From Barnesiella merdipullorum (GTDB taxonomy: Bacteria; Bacteroidota; Bacteroidia; Bacteroidales; Barnesiellaceae): a stretch of DNA of 64,000 nucleotides. Position numbers and translations under genes: made by a program. This document shows, piece after piece, positions 9,601 to 16,242 of this stretch. Position 1 is the stretch's first letter, and every line of letters starts with the position of its first letter. The DNA is taken from NCBI GenBank assembly GCA_019116365.1, contig DXBT01000012.1, positions 1-64,000 on the forward strand. Reading direction: 5' to 3'. The notes beneath the pieces were generated by a model. It saw only the letters and a program-made list of their open reading frames with translations, did no database searches and was not told the DNA's origin.

Positions 9601-10127
9601 CCACCGGCAACGCCTATCAGTTCGAACATTCGTGCGGGATTGTCCTTGTGCAGCAAGGCCGAGAGGTTCATGAGATAATCGATCGACACCCCGGCAAAAT
9701 AGGGATTCACATTACCCAACCCGTTGTGCAGACCAACATTCAGACCCAACCGCGCACCGTGCACGGGGGTGAACCAGTCGCCCACGGTGATTCCCGAACG
9801 AAGTCCCAACCCCGGCGTGGCAAACAGAGAGCCCGCCGAACGATTCATCGTAACGCCAGCCTCTCCCGAAACGAAAAGATGGTCGCCAAACTTCTTCTTT
9901 GCAAACCGTTCGTTCTTGGCCGGTTTCTGCAACATGTAGTCCAAACCGTTGAACTGGGTGGCCACTTGCTGCTCTTGCCCGGTAGCCGGCTCTTGCTCCC
10001 GTTCCGACTCTTGTTCCCGAGCCGGAGCCTGCTCCTGGGCTACGGCACTCCACGTGCACAAGAGCCCCAGCAGCCAGAGATATCGAACCACCCTTCTAAA
10101 ACCGCACATGTTATATTTCATTTTCAT
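6699..10127 (-). CDS. Large outer-membrane protein built of six tandem beta-barrel-like domains (1142 aa)
   Basis: A signal peptide (to about residue 31, ending VAQ) is followed by a linker of about 25 residues made mostly of Glu, Gln, Ala and Arg. The rest consists of six repeats of about 170-190 residues, beginning near residues 80, 262, 440, 632, 811 and 981. Each repeat has the same ordered marks: an opening strand (FVSGEAG, FFSLAGG, YLTMGAG, YGISVGA, FLSVGYT, VSVSVGP), a W-F/Y/L-T-x-V/A/L-S block, a DYL-x-N strand, a RVF/RIF helix cap and an LFIEP-R/Q strand. The alternating hydrophobic pattern and the closing aromatic residue (AYRF) fit outer-membrane strands, about eight per repeat. 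The gene begins 3 bases after the OmpA-like gene and is the last of three. No family name is known to me for the six-fold form; the single repeat resembles small OmpA-type or porin-like barrels of Bacteroidota. Confidence 0.82.
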   Translation of the reverse strand: MKMKYNMCGFRRVVRYLWLLGLLCTWSAVAQEQAPAREQESEREQEPATGQEQQVATQFNGLDYMLQKPAKNERFAKKKFGDHLFVSGEAGVTMNRSAGSLFATPGLGLRSGITVGDWFTPVHGARLGLNVGLHNGLGNVNPYFAGVSIDYLMNLSALLHKDNPARMFELIGVAGGEYQLLYRRGNWTHAGGFRLGMQTRFNFSPLTFFYLEPRVGLYSDGIDGIKTWMRYDWDASLMAGVGYRLLSAPVRRHEPFWGAQQGLFFSLAGGFSSTLTSRVNPLLDPGCTTMLSIGEQFTPVSALRLSGVMRYLETGEAFNKASFGAQLDYLFNMHSLFGGYDPSRVFEMSGLLGVGYHSVAVDDRLNGRWGVGAGLHGVFRLSSHIGLFIEPRVDFFSNGAWGDGLSAVDPLPSLLAGITYRPIAAHFDRSAMKEDKFDLPRGIGDLYLTMGAGFVGAMKSSISNPFPNKGYRIFGGVGTWWNSVSGTRLLFNFSSLDAQYSSHRTLGVGAQLDYLLNFTNLFYGYDRDRVFSLSGVGGLNYDYVSSEGHFEHGLGVGVGLNGAFRLNDMFGLFIEPRLNVGQDNRWEHGLFSDIDVVPTVTAGLTYYLYGYGMRHGTLDKAQEFRNENFADHMFYGISVGAAGILHHDLFTRPLDRMGPMASLYLGKWFTAASGVRLSAGGGVYGDSEPGYRKFGLVQLDYLWNINSTLYGYNPSRVFEANLGVGAVLSYATSYHTAFYPGAALSLQGLWNVGSGVGLFIEPQLRAFGKNYSRESFGETPFDLHASVNVGLQYRLDRYDYQANHAAYDNSDKYFLSVGYTGRWLRESGFNFTKGYGVFASLGKWYTPLSAWRLGLDYGYYTTRSQYMALSLSADYLFNLSAFTAGYNPDRIFDLLALVGVYGGAGNYQKKNEFVYGARAGLQGRFNLSSDIDLFIEPQLVASHMPHSYNNFDPEGRVLVGLNYKLGGGAVAAGRRAPDRRNFVSVSVGPSLFSETIMMDQYRKVSVGADLSLGRWLTGVSGISVGLGYDFIAPHSSRTLNVGTLHADYLLNLSSLFEPDPDRRFHLIASLGTGLGWSNYNSEGGIGWVARGGVQMRWNVSRSVDLFVEPSMTLWDDKLYDGVLNTHHFIGVGRVSLGTAYRF

Positions 10128-10130
10128 ACC

Positions 10131-12170
10131 TTACTCCTCTTCGTCTTCGTTTTGTTGCAACAAATCGAGCACATCGCCATCGACACTGGCCACATCGCGC
10201 AGCGACGGGTCTTTCTTAAACGCCGTCTCCAGATAGGAGAGCGCAAGCACTACCTCATCGACACGATTGGCCGCCACGGCCTTGATATAATTCTCTCGAG
10301 CCGAATTTCCCAGCAACTTGGCTTTGGCCCAAGCCTGGTCATTAGCCTTGATAGCCAGCAACATGAGCACCTCGTTGAAAGGCGACTCGGCCGATATCTC
10401 CTGAATCACCTCGTCGTAGCGCCCGTTCATGGCCGCCGCATAGATTTTGGCTTTGTGATAACTACCGCTGTCGGGCAGCTCGGCGGCCAGCGAATCGGCT
10501 TTGGCATACTTGCCTACCGACATCCAGGCCACTACCTGGTTGAGACGGGTCTCGTCGGGCACCTCGGGCTGGTCGAGATAGGGCACGAGCAGCTCGGCAT
10601 CGGGCTTTCCCTCGTCAATGAGGATGGCGGCCAAGTCGGTTGCAGCCACCAGAAATTTAGGATAGACCTCGAGAGCCCGCTGGCATATGGCCTTGCGCTC
10701 GGCCGGCGTCGCAGCCAGATTGTACAGACGCCAGAACTCGTTGCGGTTGAGTTCCGAGCTGCGAGTCTGGTAAAGACTCTTTATTTCATCGTCGGTGAGG
10801 TAGCGATACTGCGAGAAAAGCAATTCGTAGCTTACCCTACGCAACCGCGGCAGATACTCGCCGGTAATCATGGGCCGATAGAAAGGCAACGATACCACAT
10901 TGCGCCACTGGCGGTTGGGGTTGTCGGGATATTTGTCGATGATGGCCTGTATGGCGTCGGCCTCCTGGTTCTTGCCGTCGGCCCGCAGCAGGGCGACCAC
11001 CTGGCTCCAGGGTTCGACCGAAGCCTCGGTACCTATCTCGATCTGTCGGCGAGTCGATTCGCTCACCTCCTTGAGTACAAGTTCCATTGCCGATTCCATA
11101 CGACGCTCGGCCAACTGAAGGTTCTTTTCATAGTTACCATCGGGCGACGCCGTTCCCGCAATGGAGAAGCTCTTGAGCCGGGAGTTGGGATCGTTCTCCA
11201 CCTCGTGCAGGCGGGAGACCAGTCGCTGCAGCTCCTCGCGGTTGTCACCATCGTCGAGGTTGAGCCGGCTCTGGTTTACCCGAAAGGTCAAGTTTACATC
11301 GCCCCGCGTATCGCGCAACTGCATCTCGGGCTGCGGGAAAAAACGCTCGTTCTTTACCGCACTGCCGGGAATCTCATACTCGAGAAAACGCAACGGGTTG
11401 ACCACCCCCCTGGCAATCACGAAGGTATCGCGGTAAAGCACCCGGTTGTAATTCTCCATCGCCACCATCATGTCGCAGCGGAAATCGTCTTTGGGATTCT
11501 CGACATAGGTCGAGTCGTTATACCCCACCAGATCGTCGCGGCGAGACGAGGTGCTCTTGATCTGCACATAACGCGACAAGGGGTCTTGCCGGGTATCGTA
11601 GTCGTACATGCGCTCCTGGGTGATGGCATACTCCTTACCGTCGAAAACCAGAGGCTCGAGAAAAATCATCTGCCCGCGGGTGACATTGTAAATTCCCGGC
11701 TGAATGATCATGCGGGCATCGGTCGAGAAAAGCTCCTTGGGAATCTTCACCCGGGTCTTGATGTGGAAATAGTTCCCCTTCACCTCGATATCGGTAGGCT
11801 CGGGCACGACGTTGTCGGTAATACGTTTGGCCGAGACCACCACCTCTTCGAGCGCCACGGCCGAGGGAGCAAGTTCGACATCGACCGTCAGTTCGCCACG
11901 CACGGCTACACGCTTCTCTTCATATCCCAGCGAAGAGAAGAGCAGTTCGCCCTCTGCATCGATTTTTACCAGATACTTGCCATCTTCGTTGGTGGTACCT
12001 ATCAGTTTATTGGTCGTGGCATTATAAATACTCACCCGGTAAAGCGGCTCGTCTTCGACATTGGTGACCGTACCCCGCACATTGATATCGCGTGCCGAGA
12101 GCGGCAGGGTTACGAACCAAAGCAGTGCACCTGCCACACAGCAGGAGCGAAATTTATTGAAACTCAACAT
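10131..12170 (-). CDS. Envelope protein with CarboxypepD-reg-like, DUF3868-like, OmpA-like and TPR-like parts (679 aa)
   Basis: After a signal peptide (residues 1-26, ending LSA) comes a carboxypeptidase-regulatory-like beta-sandwich (about 28-105, with the typical V-x-D-x-x-G-x-Y turn as NEDGKYLVK). The middle (about 115-330) is beta-rich and follows the same layout as the DUF3868 protein of the fimbrial operon at 49826-51157. An OmpA-like segment follows at about 335-400, with the mark SIAGTASPDG and the helix LAERRMESA. The last 250 residues are helical and TPR-like, and the tail is strongly acidic. It overlaps nothing and lies 16 bases from the DUF3575 gene upstream and 3 bases from the six-barrel gene downstream. 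A periplasmic or peptidoglycan-linked scaffold role is inferred. Confidence 0.75.
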   Translation of the reverse strand: MLSFNKFRSCCVAGALLWFVTLPLSARDINVRGTVTNVEDEPLYRVSIYNATTNKLIGTTNEDGKYLVKIDAEGELLFSSLGYEEKRVAVRGELTVDVELAPSAVALEEVVVSAKRITDNVVPEPTDIEVKGNYFHIKTRVKIPKELFSTDARMIIQPGIYNVTRGQMIFLEPLVFDGKEYAITQERMYDYDTRQDPLSRYVQIKSTSSRRDDLVGYNDSTYVENPKDDFRCDMMVAMENYNRVLYRDTFVIARGVVNPLRFLEYEIPGSAVKNERFFPQPEMQLRDTRGDVNLTFRVNQSRLNLDDGDNREELQRLVSRLHEVENDPNSRLKSFSIAGTASPDGNYEKNLQLAERRMESAMELVLKEVSESTRRQIEIGTEASVEPWSQVVALLRADGKNQEADAIQAIIDKYPDNPNRQWRNVVSLPFYRPMITGEYLPRLRRVSYELLFSQYRYLTDDEIKSLYQTRSSELNRNEFWRLYNLAATPAERKAICQRALEVYPKFLVAATDLAAILIDEGKPDAELLVPYLDQPEVPDETRLNQVVAWMSVGKYAKADSLAAELPDSGSYHKAKIYAAAMNGRYDEVIQEISAESPFNEVLMLLAIKANDQAWAKAKLLGNSARENYIKAVAANRVDEVVLALSYLETAFKKDPSLRDVASVDGDVLDLLQQNEDEEE

Positions 12171-12186
12171 ACGTCACAGATTATAA

Positions 12187-12735
12187 TCACTTGAATATAT
12201 AGGAAAACGAGAGGCCCAGCCGAATGGGAACCGGCGACCACTTGCGCAAGTTGGGCGTATCGGGTTTCTCCTCGCCCTCGCGATAGTCAAAAGCTCGCAA
12301 CCGGGCCATACCCACCCCGAGCGTAGCCTCCATATTCCAGTGCTTGCTCAACACAAACGCATAGCCATACGAGAGGCCTGCGCCCCACATATCGCCTTCA
12401 TACCAGTGTTCCTTAAACCTCACGTTGTACAGGGCACCCAAGAAACTGAGCCCCACGAAATGACGCGCCATAGGCCGGTTGAACCAGTAGCGCAACTCGG
12501 GCTGCAATCGGGCATGAGTGGCCTTTATATCGGCAATGGTAAACGAAAACGGATGCGTAGTCGCACTGATATCGAGCGTCAACCTCCCGTTGAGCCTCAT
12601 TTCTAAAGCCAAGTTGGGCGATAATGTGGCCCAATCGATCAAATTACTTTTTAAAGCGACCCGCTGTGCATTGACAAATTGCGTACTCAAGATGGCCGTA
12701 ACCACACACAAGAGCCTAAACAGAAACTTCTTCAT
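12187..12735 (-). CDS. DUF3575 family outer-membrane protein (182 aa)
   Basis: The signal peptide ends at VNA before QRVALKSNL. The family mark VALKSNLIDWATLSPNLALE follows at once, then alternating strands with LQPELRYWF, a MWGAGLSYGYAF strand and a C-terminal aromatic end (FSYIFK), as in a small outer-membrane barrel. Its paralogue at 51160-51741 shares the same order of marks (VALKSNLLSWATATPTLGVE, VQPEVRYWL, YGAGLSYGYQW, ISIIYILK). Members of this family are found in Bacteroidota at the head of fimbrial loci. This gene is the first of the three-gene operon 12735-6699. Confidence 0.85.
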   Translation of the reverse strand: MKKFLFRLLCVVTAILSTQFVNAQRVALKSNLIDWATLSPNLALEMRLNGRLTLDISATTHPFSFTIADIKATHARLQPELRYWFNRPMARHFVGLSFLGALYNVRFKEHWYEGDMWGAGLSYGYAFVLSKHWNMEATLGVGMARLRAFDYREGEEKPDTPNLRKWSPVPIRLGLSFSYIFK

Positions 12736-12840
12736 ACATTCATCCAGATCGATAACCGATCCACTTTATCGAGAGGCTTCACCTGAAACGCCAATCGACA
12801 AATCTTATTCAAAAAATTAAACCTTGCTCAAAAAACGGAA

Positions 12841-12872
12841 CAAAAATAAGCAAATTGCTTATACTTACCAAG
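12841..12872 (-). promoter_or_regulatory. Promoter of the six-barrel operon with a palindrome in its spacer
   Basis: On the minus strand TATTTTTG (12841-12848) is the -7 box and CTTG (12869-12872) lies 20 bases upstream. The spacer holds a perfect 15-nt palindrome, TAAGCAA-A-TTGCTTA (12847-12861), placed where a bound repressor would block polymerase. The predicted leader is about 100 bases. Confidence 0.5.
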
Positions 12873-12904
12873 CAAGAAAATATTTTTGTTTTCTTTTCAT
12901 AAAA

Positions 12905-12936
12905 AAAACCGTTGCCAAACCTAAAGCAACGGTTTT
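12905..12936 (-). terminator. Terminator of the YugP-like peptidase gene
   Basis: An 11-bp perfect stem (AAAACCGTTGC/GCAACGGTTTT) with a 10-nt loop is followed on the minus strand by a run of T residues (+ strand A-run from 12897). It lies 32 bases after the stop codon at 12969. Confidence 0.88.
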
Positions 12937-12968
12937 CGACCTATTTTGTTAAACTGCGGTAACGGCTC

Positions 12969-13649
12969 TTATTCGTCGCGACGGCCACCCACAAAGATGA
13001 GGATGTAATATACCAGTGTAGCCAGCGAACCCAAAGCGGCTACCACATAGGTGTAGGCGGCCCACTTGAGGGCATCCTGTGCCTTGTCGTGCGTGGTAGA
13101 GTCGGTTACTCCAGCCTGGTTCAGCCAGGCCAAAGCCCTCTGGCTGGCATTGATTTCAACCGGCAGTGTAACGAAACTGAACAGCGTCGTGGCGGCAAAC
13201 AGGATGATGCCTACAAACATGATCTGAGGCACAGTTTGGATGGTAAAGATTCCTATCAGCAAAATCCACTGTACCCAATTCGAAGCGAAACTCACAAAAG
13301 GCACCAACGCCGACCGCAACGTCAGGAACGAGTAGGCCCGGGCATGCTGCACGGCATGTCCACACTCGTGAGCGGCAACGGCGGCAGCAGCCACGCTGTT
13401 GCCGTAATACACGTCACGGCTGAGGTTGACGGTATGGGTCGCAGGGTTGTAGTGGTCGGTGAGGCGACCGTCGATCTGGGTCACCTTCACGTCGTTGATG
13501 CCATTCTCCTGCAACATGCGCATGGCGATATCGCGCCCCGTAAGCCCATAGGGGATGGGAATCTGCGAATAACGTTCAAACTTGCTCTGCAGGGTACGCT
13601 GTACAGCAAAGCTTACCAACGCAATGAGTATAAACAATACATAAATCAT
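12969..13649 (-). CDS. Membrane-bound zinc metallopeptidase, YugP family (226 aa)
   Basis: The protein has an N-terminal membrane segment (residues 2-16), a soluble part with the zinc motif HECGH (His94, Glu95, His98), and further membrane segments at about 108-165 and 195-220. This is the layout of the YugP/Zn_peptidase_2 (PF04298) family, and the length of about 225 residues is normal. The third zinc ligand is probably the Glu in LPVEINAS, by analogy with other HExxH peptidases of this type. The substrate is not known for the family. It is transcribed alone: a terminator follows at 12905-12936 and a -7 box precedes it at 13717-13724. Confidence 0.9.
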   Translation of the reverse strand: MIYVLFILIALVSFAVQRTLQSKFERYSQIPIPYGLTGRDIAMRMLQENGINDVKVTQIDGRLTDHYNPATHTVNLSRDVYYGNSVAAAAVAAHECGHAVQHARAYSFLTLRSALVPFVSFASNWVQWILLIGIFTIQTVPQIMFVGIILFAATTLFSFVTLPVEINASQRALAWLNQAGVTDSTTHDKAQDALKWAAYTYVVAALGSLATLVYYILIFVGGRRDE

Positions 13650-14012
13650 AGTCTTTCCCTTTTTTATAAATTGGTTATCAAGCTCGATGTCATAAAAATG
13701 GCATCCTGCTTGGCGGCAAAGATAACAGAATTTCAGGTATCATATATGTTAATGGACAGTGCTCGATAACCAAATTGTGTTAAATCGGAGTTAATGAGCA
13801 GCGATTCCGACTTAGAGAACAGGATTGGAGATAAGAGGGAATAGCCAACCGATAGCAATATTCAACCACACGGAGCCAAGAGTCAAGAGACAATCATCCC
13901 CTCCGCCTCCCCCCCAAAAAAGAAACGCCCCCGTCGAATCACTTCGCCGGAGACGCCAAACACTGTGGAAATAGGGACTTAGCTAATAATCATCACACAC
14001 TTTCTATAGTAG
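13650..14012. other. Intergenic stretch between the DUF4465 copy and the peptidase gene
   Basis: The 363 bases hold a minus-strand TATCTTTG (13717-13724), which is the likely -7 box of the peptidase gene though without a clear -33 partner, and the terminator 13926-13955. The part between 13760 and 13920 shows nothing I can name. Confidence 0.5.
13926..13955 (-). terminator. Terminator after the second DUF4465 gene
   Basis: On the minus strand a 13-bp stem with one mismatch closes a GTGA loop (13943-13955 with 13926-13938) and is followed by TTTCTTTTTT. It is nearly the same as the terminator at 15165-15194, with paired changes that keep the stem. Confidence 0.85.
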
Positions 14013-14999
14013 TCATTTTACAATCTTCACTTGATATTCTCCACAGCGTATTACATAAATACCCGACGGACAAGCCGTCATATCGAAAGTGGATATCCCA
14101 TCCACCTGTTGTTTCATCATCAGCATGCCGTGCATATTATATAGGGCTGCTTCTACCGGCTCGACCGACTCTACCCGCACTACACCTTGGGCCCGGTCGT
14201 AGTAGGCCTTAACCGTAGGAAGCGCAGTATTTTCGACCGACGAAGGGACGGTCAATACCGTGAGGCGGTCGAGGCAAAAGTAGGATGGTGTCTTCATGCC
14301 ATACTCGCCCTTATCGCTCGAATCGAGGGTAAAATAGATCGACGAGACTTTACCCAGGGAACTCAGGTCAACCCACTCCCACGACTTGTTCAAAGTCCAC
14401 GATTCCGGTTTCTCGGCCCGATAATCGGCCAGAAAGTACTCTACCGTTCCTGTTTCGGTACCAGAGGCATCGACCCCGTGAGCAATCAGTTTGAGCCAGT
14501 CTCCTTGTTCAAACTTCTTGGCCAGTATGTTCCCTTTTTGTATCGCATAGTAGGTATAGGGGCTGTTGCACACATAAAACCCGGCAGCATAATAGGGAGA
14601 CGACATGGTTACCTGGCAACTATTCTCCACCGATAAAAGTTCGGAATCCCAGTAGGCAACCAGATAAGGGGAACCCTCACCGGCATAGCCTCCACGAGCC
14701 ATACAGCCCCACTGGTCGTTGGATCTGGCACTCTCGAATATCGTGCTTGACTGGCTGGCAAAAAAGCCGTTGTAGTAAGTTGGCGATGACGAAACATGCG
14801 AGAAGGTAAACTCTTGCGAGCGTATGATACTCCCATCCTTATAGACGTCGGTCCATACTCCTTTCTCGTTATATTCAATTGCTTCTATCGGCTTCGACAA
14901 ATCCAACACAATGACTTCGGCCGAAACTGTACCATAAAGACAAACTGCCAAAGCAAGTAACATTATTCTCATTCGCATCTTAAGTTTTAATACGTTCAT
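14013..14999 (-). CDS. DUF4465 protein with T9SS sorting domain, copy 2 (328 aa)
   Basis: A signal peptide (ending VSA at about residue 27) leads into a DUF4465 domain (about 28-245), a jelly-roll-like beta domain with the marks GVWTDVYK, YNGFFAS, CMARGGYAGEGSPYLVAYW, FYVCNSPYTY and YFCLDRLTV. The last 70 residues are a type A T9SS C-terminal signal (VYNMHGM-type strand in ALYNMHGMLMM, then PSGIYVIRCGEYQVKIVK). It is therefore predicted to be exported by T9SS and attached at the cell surface. Its sister at 15250-16215 is close in sequence along its whole length, so this is a tandem duplication. DUF4465 proteins are known from B12-related surface loci in Bacteroidota, from memory; binding of a corrinoid is inferred. 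The first ATG is used; a start at residue 8 or 10 is also possible. Confidence 0.85.
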   Translation of the reverse strand: MNVLKLKMRMRIMLLALAVCLYGTVSAEVIVLDLSKPIEAIEYNEKGVWTDVYKDGSIIRSQEFTFSHVSSSPTYYNGFFASQSSTIFESARSNDQWGCMARGGYAGEGSPYLVAYWDSELLSVENSCQVTMSSPYYAAGFYVCNSPYTYYAIQKGNILAKKFEQGDWLKLIAHGVDASGTETGTVEYFLADYRAEKPESWTLNKSWEWVDLSSLGKVSSIYFTLDSSDKGEYGMKTPSYFCLDRLTVLTVPSSVENTALPTVKAYYDRAQGVVRVESVEPVEAALYNMHGMLMMKQQVDGISTFDMTACPSGIYVIRCGEYQVKIVK

Positions 15000-15044
15000 A
15001 CTATTCTTTTCGCATCACACCTGCCATCGGAAAATGTGCGGTGT

Positions 15045-15082
15045 CGATAGGATAACGCACACCCCGGGTTTTACCCCTATCG
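15045..15082 (-). other. Possible structured leader of the second DUF4465 gene
   Basis: A 7-bp stem CGATAGG/CCTATCG (15045-15051 with 15076-15082) encloses a GGG/CCC hairpin, and GTGCG/CGCAC (15037-15041 with 15056-15060) offers a competing pairing. It lies between the terminator of the preceding gene and the start of this one. It does not contain the conserved B12-box of the two cobalamin riboswitches. Confidence 0.3.
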
Positions 15083-15164
15083 GAGAAAGAAAAAAATTTC
15101 ATTCTTTTTCAAAGGGCAGATTGGATACGGCCAAACAGCAAAACGGGAAAGGAGAAAAAAGAGA

Positions 15165-15194
15165 TGCCCCCGTCGAATCACTTCGCCGGAGGCA
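15165..15194 (-). terminator. Terminator after the first DUF4465 gene
   Basis: On the minus strand a 13-bp stem with one mismatch and a GTGA loop is followed by TCTCTTTTTTC. Compared with the copy at 13926-13955, a C-G pair is replaced by T-A and a G-T pair by C-G, so the fold rather than the letters has been kept. It should end the riboswitch-controlled transcript here. Confidence 0.83.
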
Positions 15195-15249
15195 CCATAC
15201 CCTATGGCAGTAGGGACTTAACTAATAAATTATCATACACTTATATCAG

Positions 15250-16215
15250 TTACTTGACAATCTTCACGCTATACCCACCGCAGCGCACTACATATACGCC
15301 CGAGGGATAAGCGCTCATATCGATCGAAGCCGTGCCATCTACATACTGGTTCATTACCAAAGCTCCATTCATGTTGTAAACAGCAGCCTCTACCGGGTTG
15401 GCCGACTCTACACGAATCAAACCGTTGGCACGATCGTAATAGGCTTTTACCGTAGCAACTGCAGCCTCCTCGATTGACGAAGGTTTATCGGTCGAAACCG
15501 TAAGCCGGTCGAGACAGAAATAGGCCGGAGTATTCATACCCCACTCGCCCGTGTCGCTCGACTCAAGGGTGAAATAGATGGTCAGCACCCGACCCAGCGA
15601 GCTCAGGTCAATCCATTCCCACGAGTTGTTGAGTTTCCACTCCTCAGGGTTCTGCGAGCGGTAGTCGGCTAAATAATATTCTACCGTACCCACCTCTGAA
15701 TCAAACTCATCGACCCCGTGAACTACCAGCTTGAACCAGTCGTCCTGCTCGAATTTCTTGGAGTAGGTATTGCCTTGCTGAATCGTATAATAGACATAGG
15801 GGCTGTTGCACACATAGCAACCCACGGCATAATAGGAGTTGGGTGTAAATGCCTCACAGCTGTACATGTCTTGCGTTGACTCGGTATAGGAATCCCAATA
15901 CGATACAAAGAAAGGAGTGCCTTCACCGGCATAACCACCCTTGGCCATGCAGCCAAACTGGTCGTCCATACCGGCCGAAGCGGTAATCGTAGTCGATTTG
16001 CTGGGGACAAAACCATAGAAAGAAGTGGGCGATGTTACGCCATGAGAGAATACGAACTGTTGCGAAGAAATCATATCGTCTTTATACACATTGGTCCACA
16101 CCCCACTTTCGTCATAATTGACGGGGTTATTGGGATTGGCAAGATCCAACACAATCTCCTCGGCCGAAACGGCGCCACACACGCACAAGGCCATTGCAAG
16201 TAAAAATTTTTTCAT
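15250..16215 (-). CDS. DUF4465 protein with T9SS sorting domain, copy 1 (321 aa)
   Basis: It has a signal peptide (to about residue 18, ending VSA), a DUF4465 domain with the same ordered marks as copy 2 (GVWTNVYK, FYGFVPSKST, CMAKGGYAGEGTPFFVSYW, CYVCNSPYVYY, YFCLDRLTV), and a type A T9SS tail (AAVYNMNGALVM, then PSGVYVVRCGGYSVKIVK). The product should be passed through the outer membrane by T9SS and held at the surface. It begins 27 bases after the beta-propeller gene and so belongs to the transcript that starts at the riboswitch 22329-22485. The surrounding btu-type genes suggest a role in corrinoid capture; this is inferred from context. Confidence 0.87.
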   Translation of the reverse strand: MKKFLLAMALCVCGAVSAEEIVLDLANPNNPVNYDESGVWTNVYKDDMISSQQFVFSHGVTSPTSFYGFVPSKSTTITASAGMDDQFGCMAKGGYAGEGTPFFVSYWDSYTESTQDMYSCEAFTPNSYYAVGCYVCNSPYVYYTIQQGNTYSKKFEQDDWFKLVVHGVDEFDSEVGTVEYYLADYRSQNPEEWKLNNSWEWIDLSSLGRVLTIYFTLESSDTGEWGMNTPAYFCLDRLTVSTDKPSSIEEAAVATVKAYYDRANGLIRVESANPVEAAVYNMNGALVMNQYVDGTASIDMSAYPSGVYVVRCGGYSVKIVK

Positions 16216-16242
16216 TGTCTGACAATTTTAAAAGGTTAATAA

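Noticed and set aside
6699..10127. A fusion or assembly error joining six genes
   Set aside because: The repeats differ from each other throughout, the frame is continuous, only the first has a signal peptide, and the linkers between repeats carry no start signals.
8976..12194. A 1072-codon plus-strand open frame over the six-barrel operon
   Set aside because: It spans two real minus-strand genes and the gap between them, which a true gene would not do without leaving marks; its translation has no domain features.
15000..15250. A third cobalamin riboswitch before the second DUF4465 gene
   Set aside because: Neither the GGGTGCAAGTCCC stretch nor the AGTCAGAAGACCTGCC end is present; only unrelated hairpins and the terminator of the preceding gene are seen.
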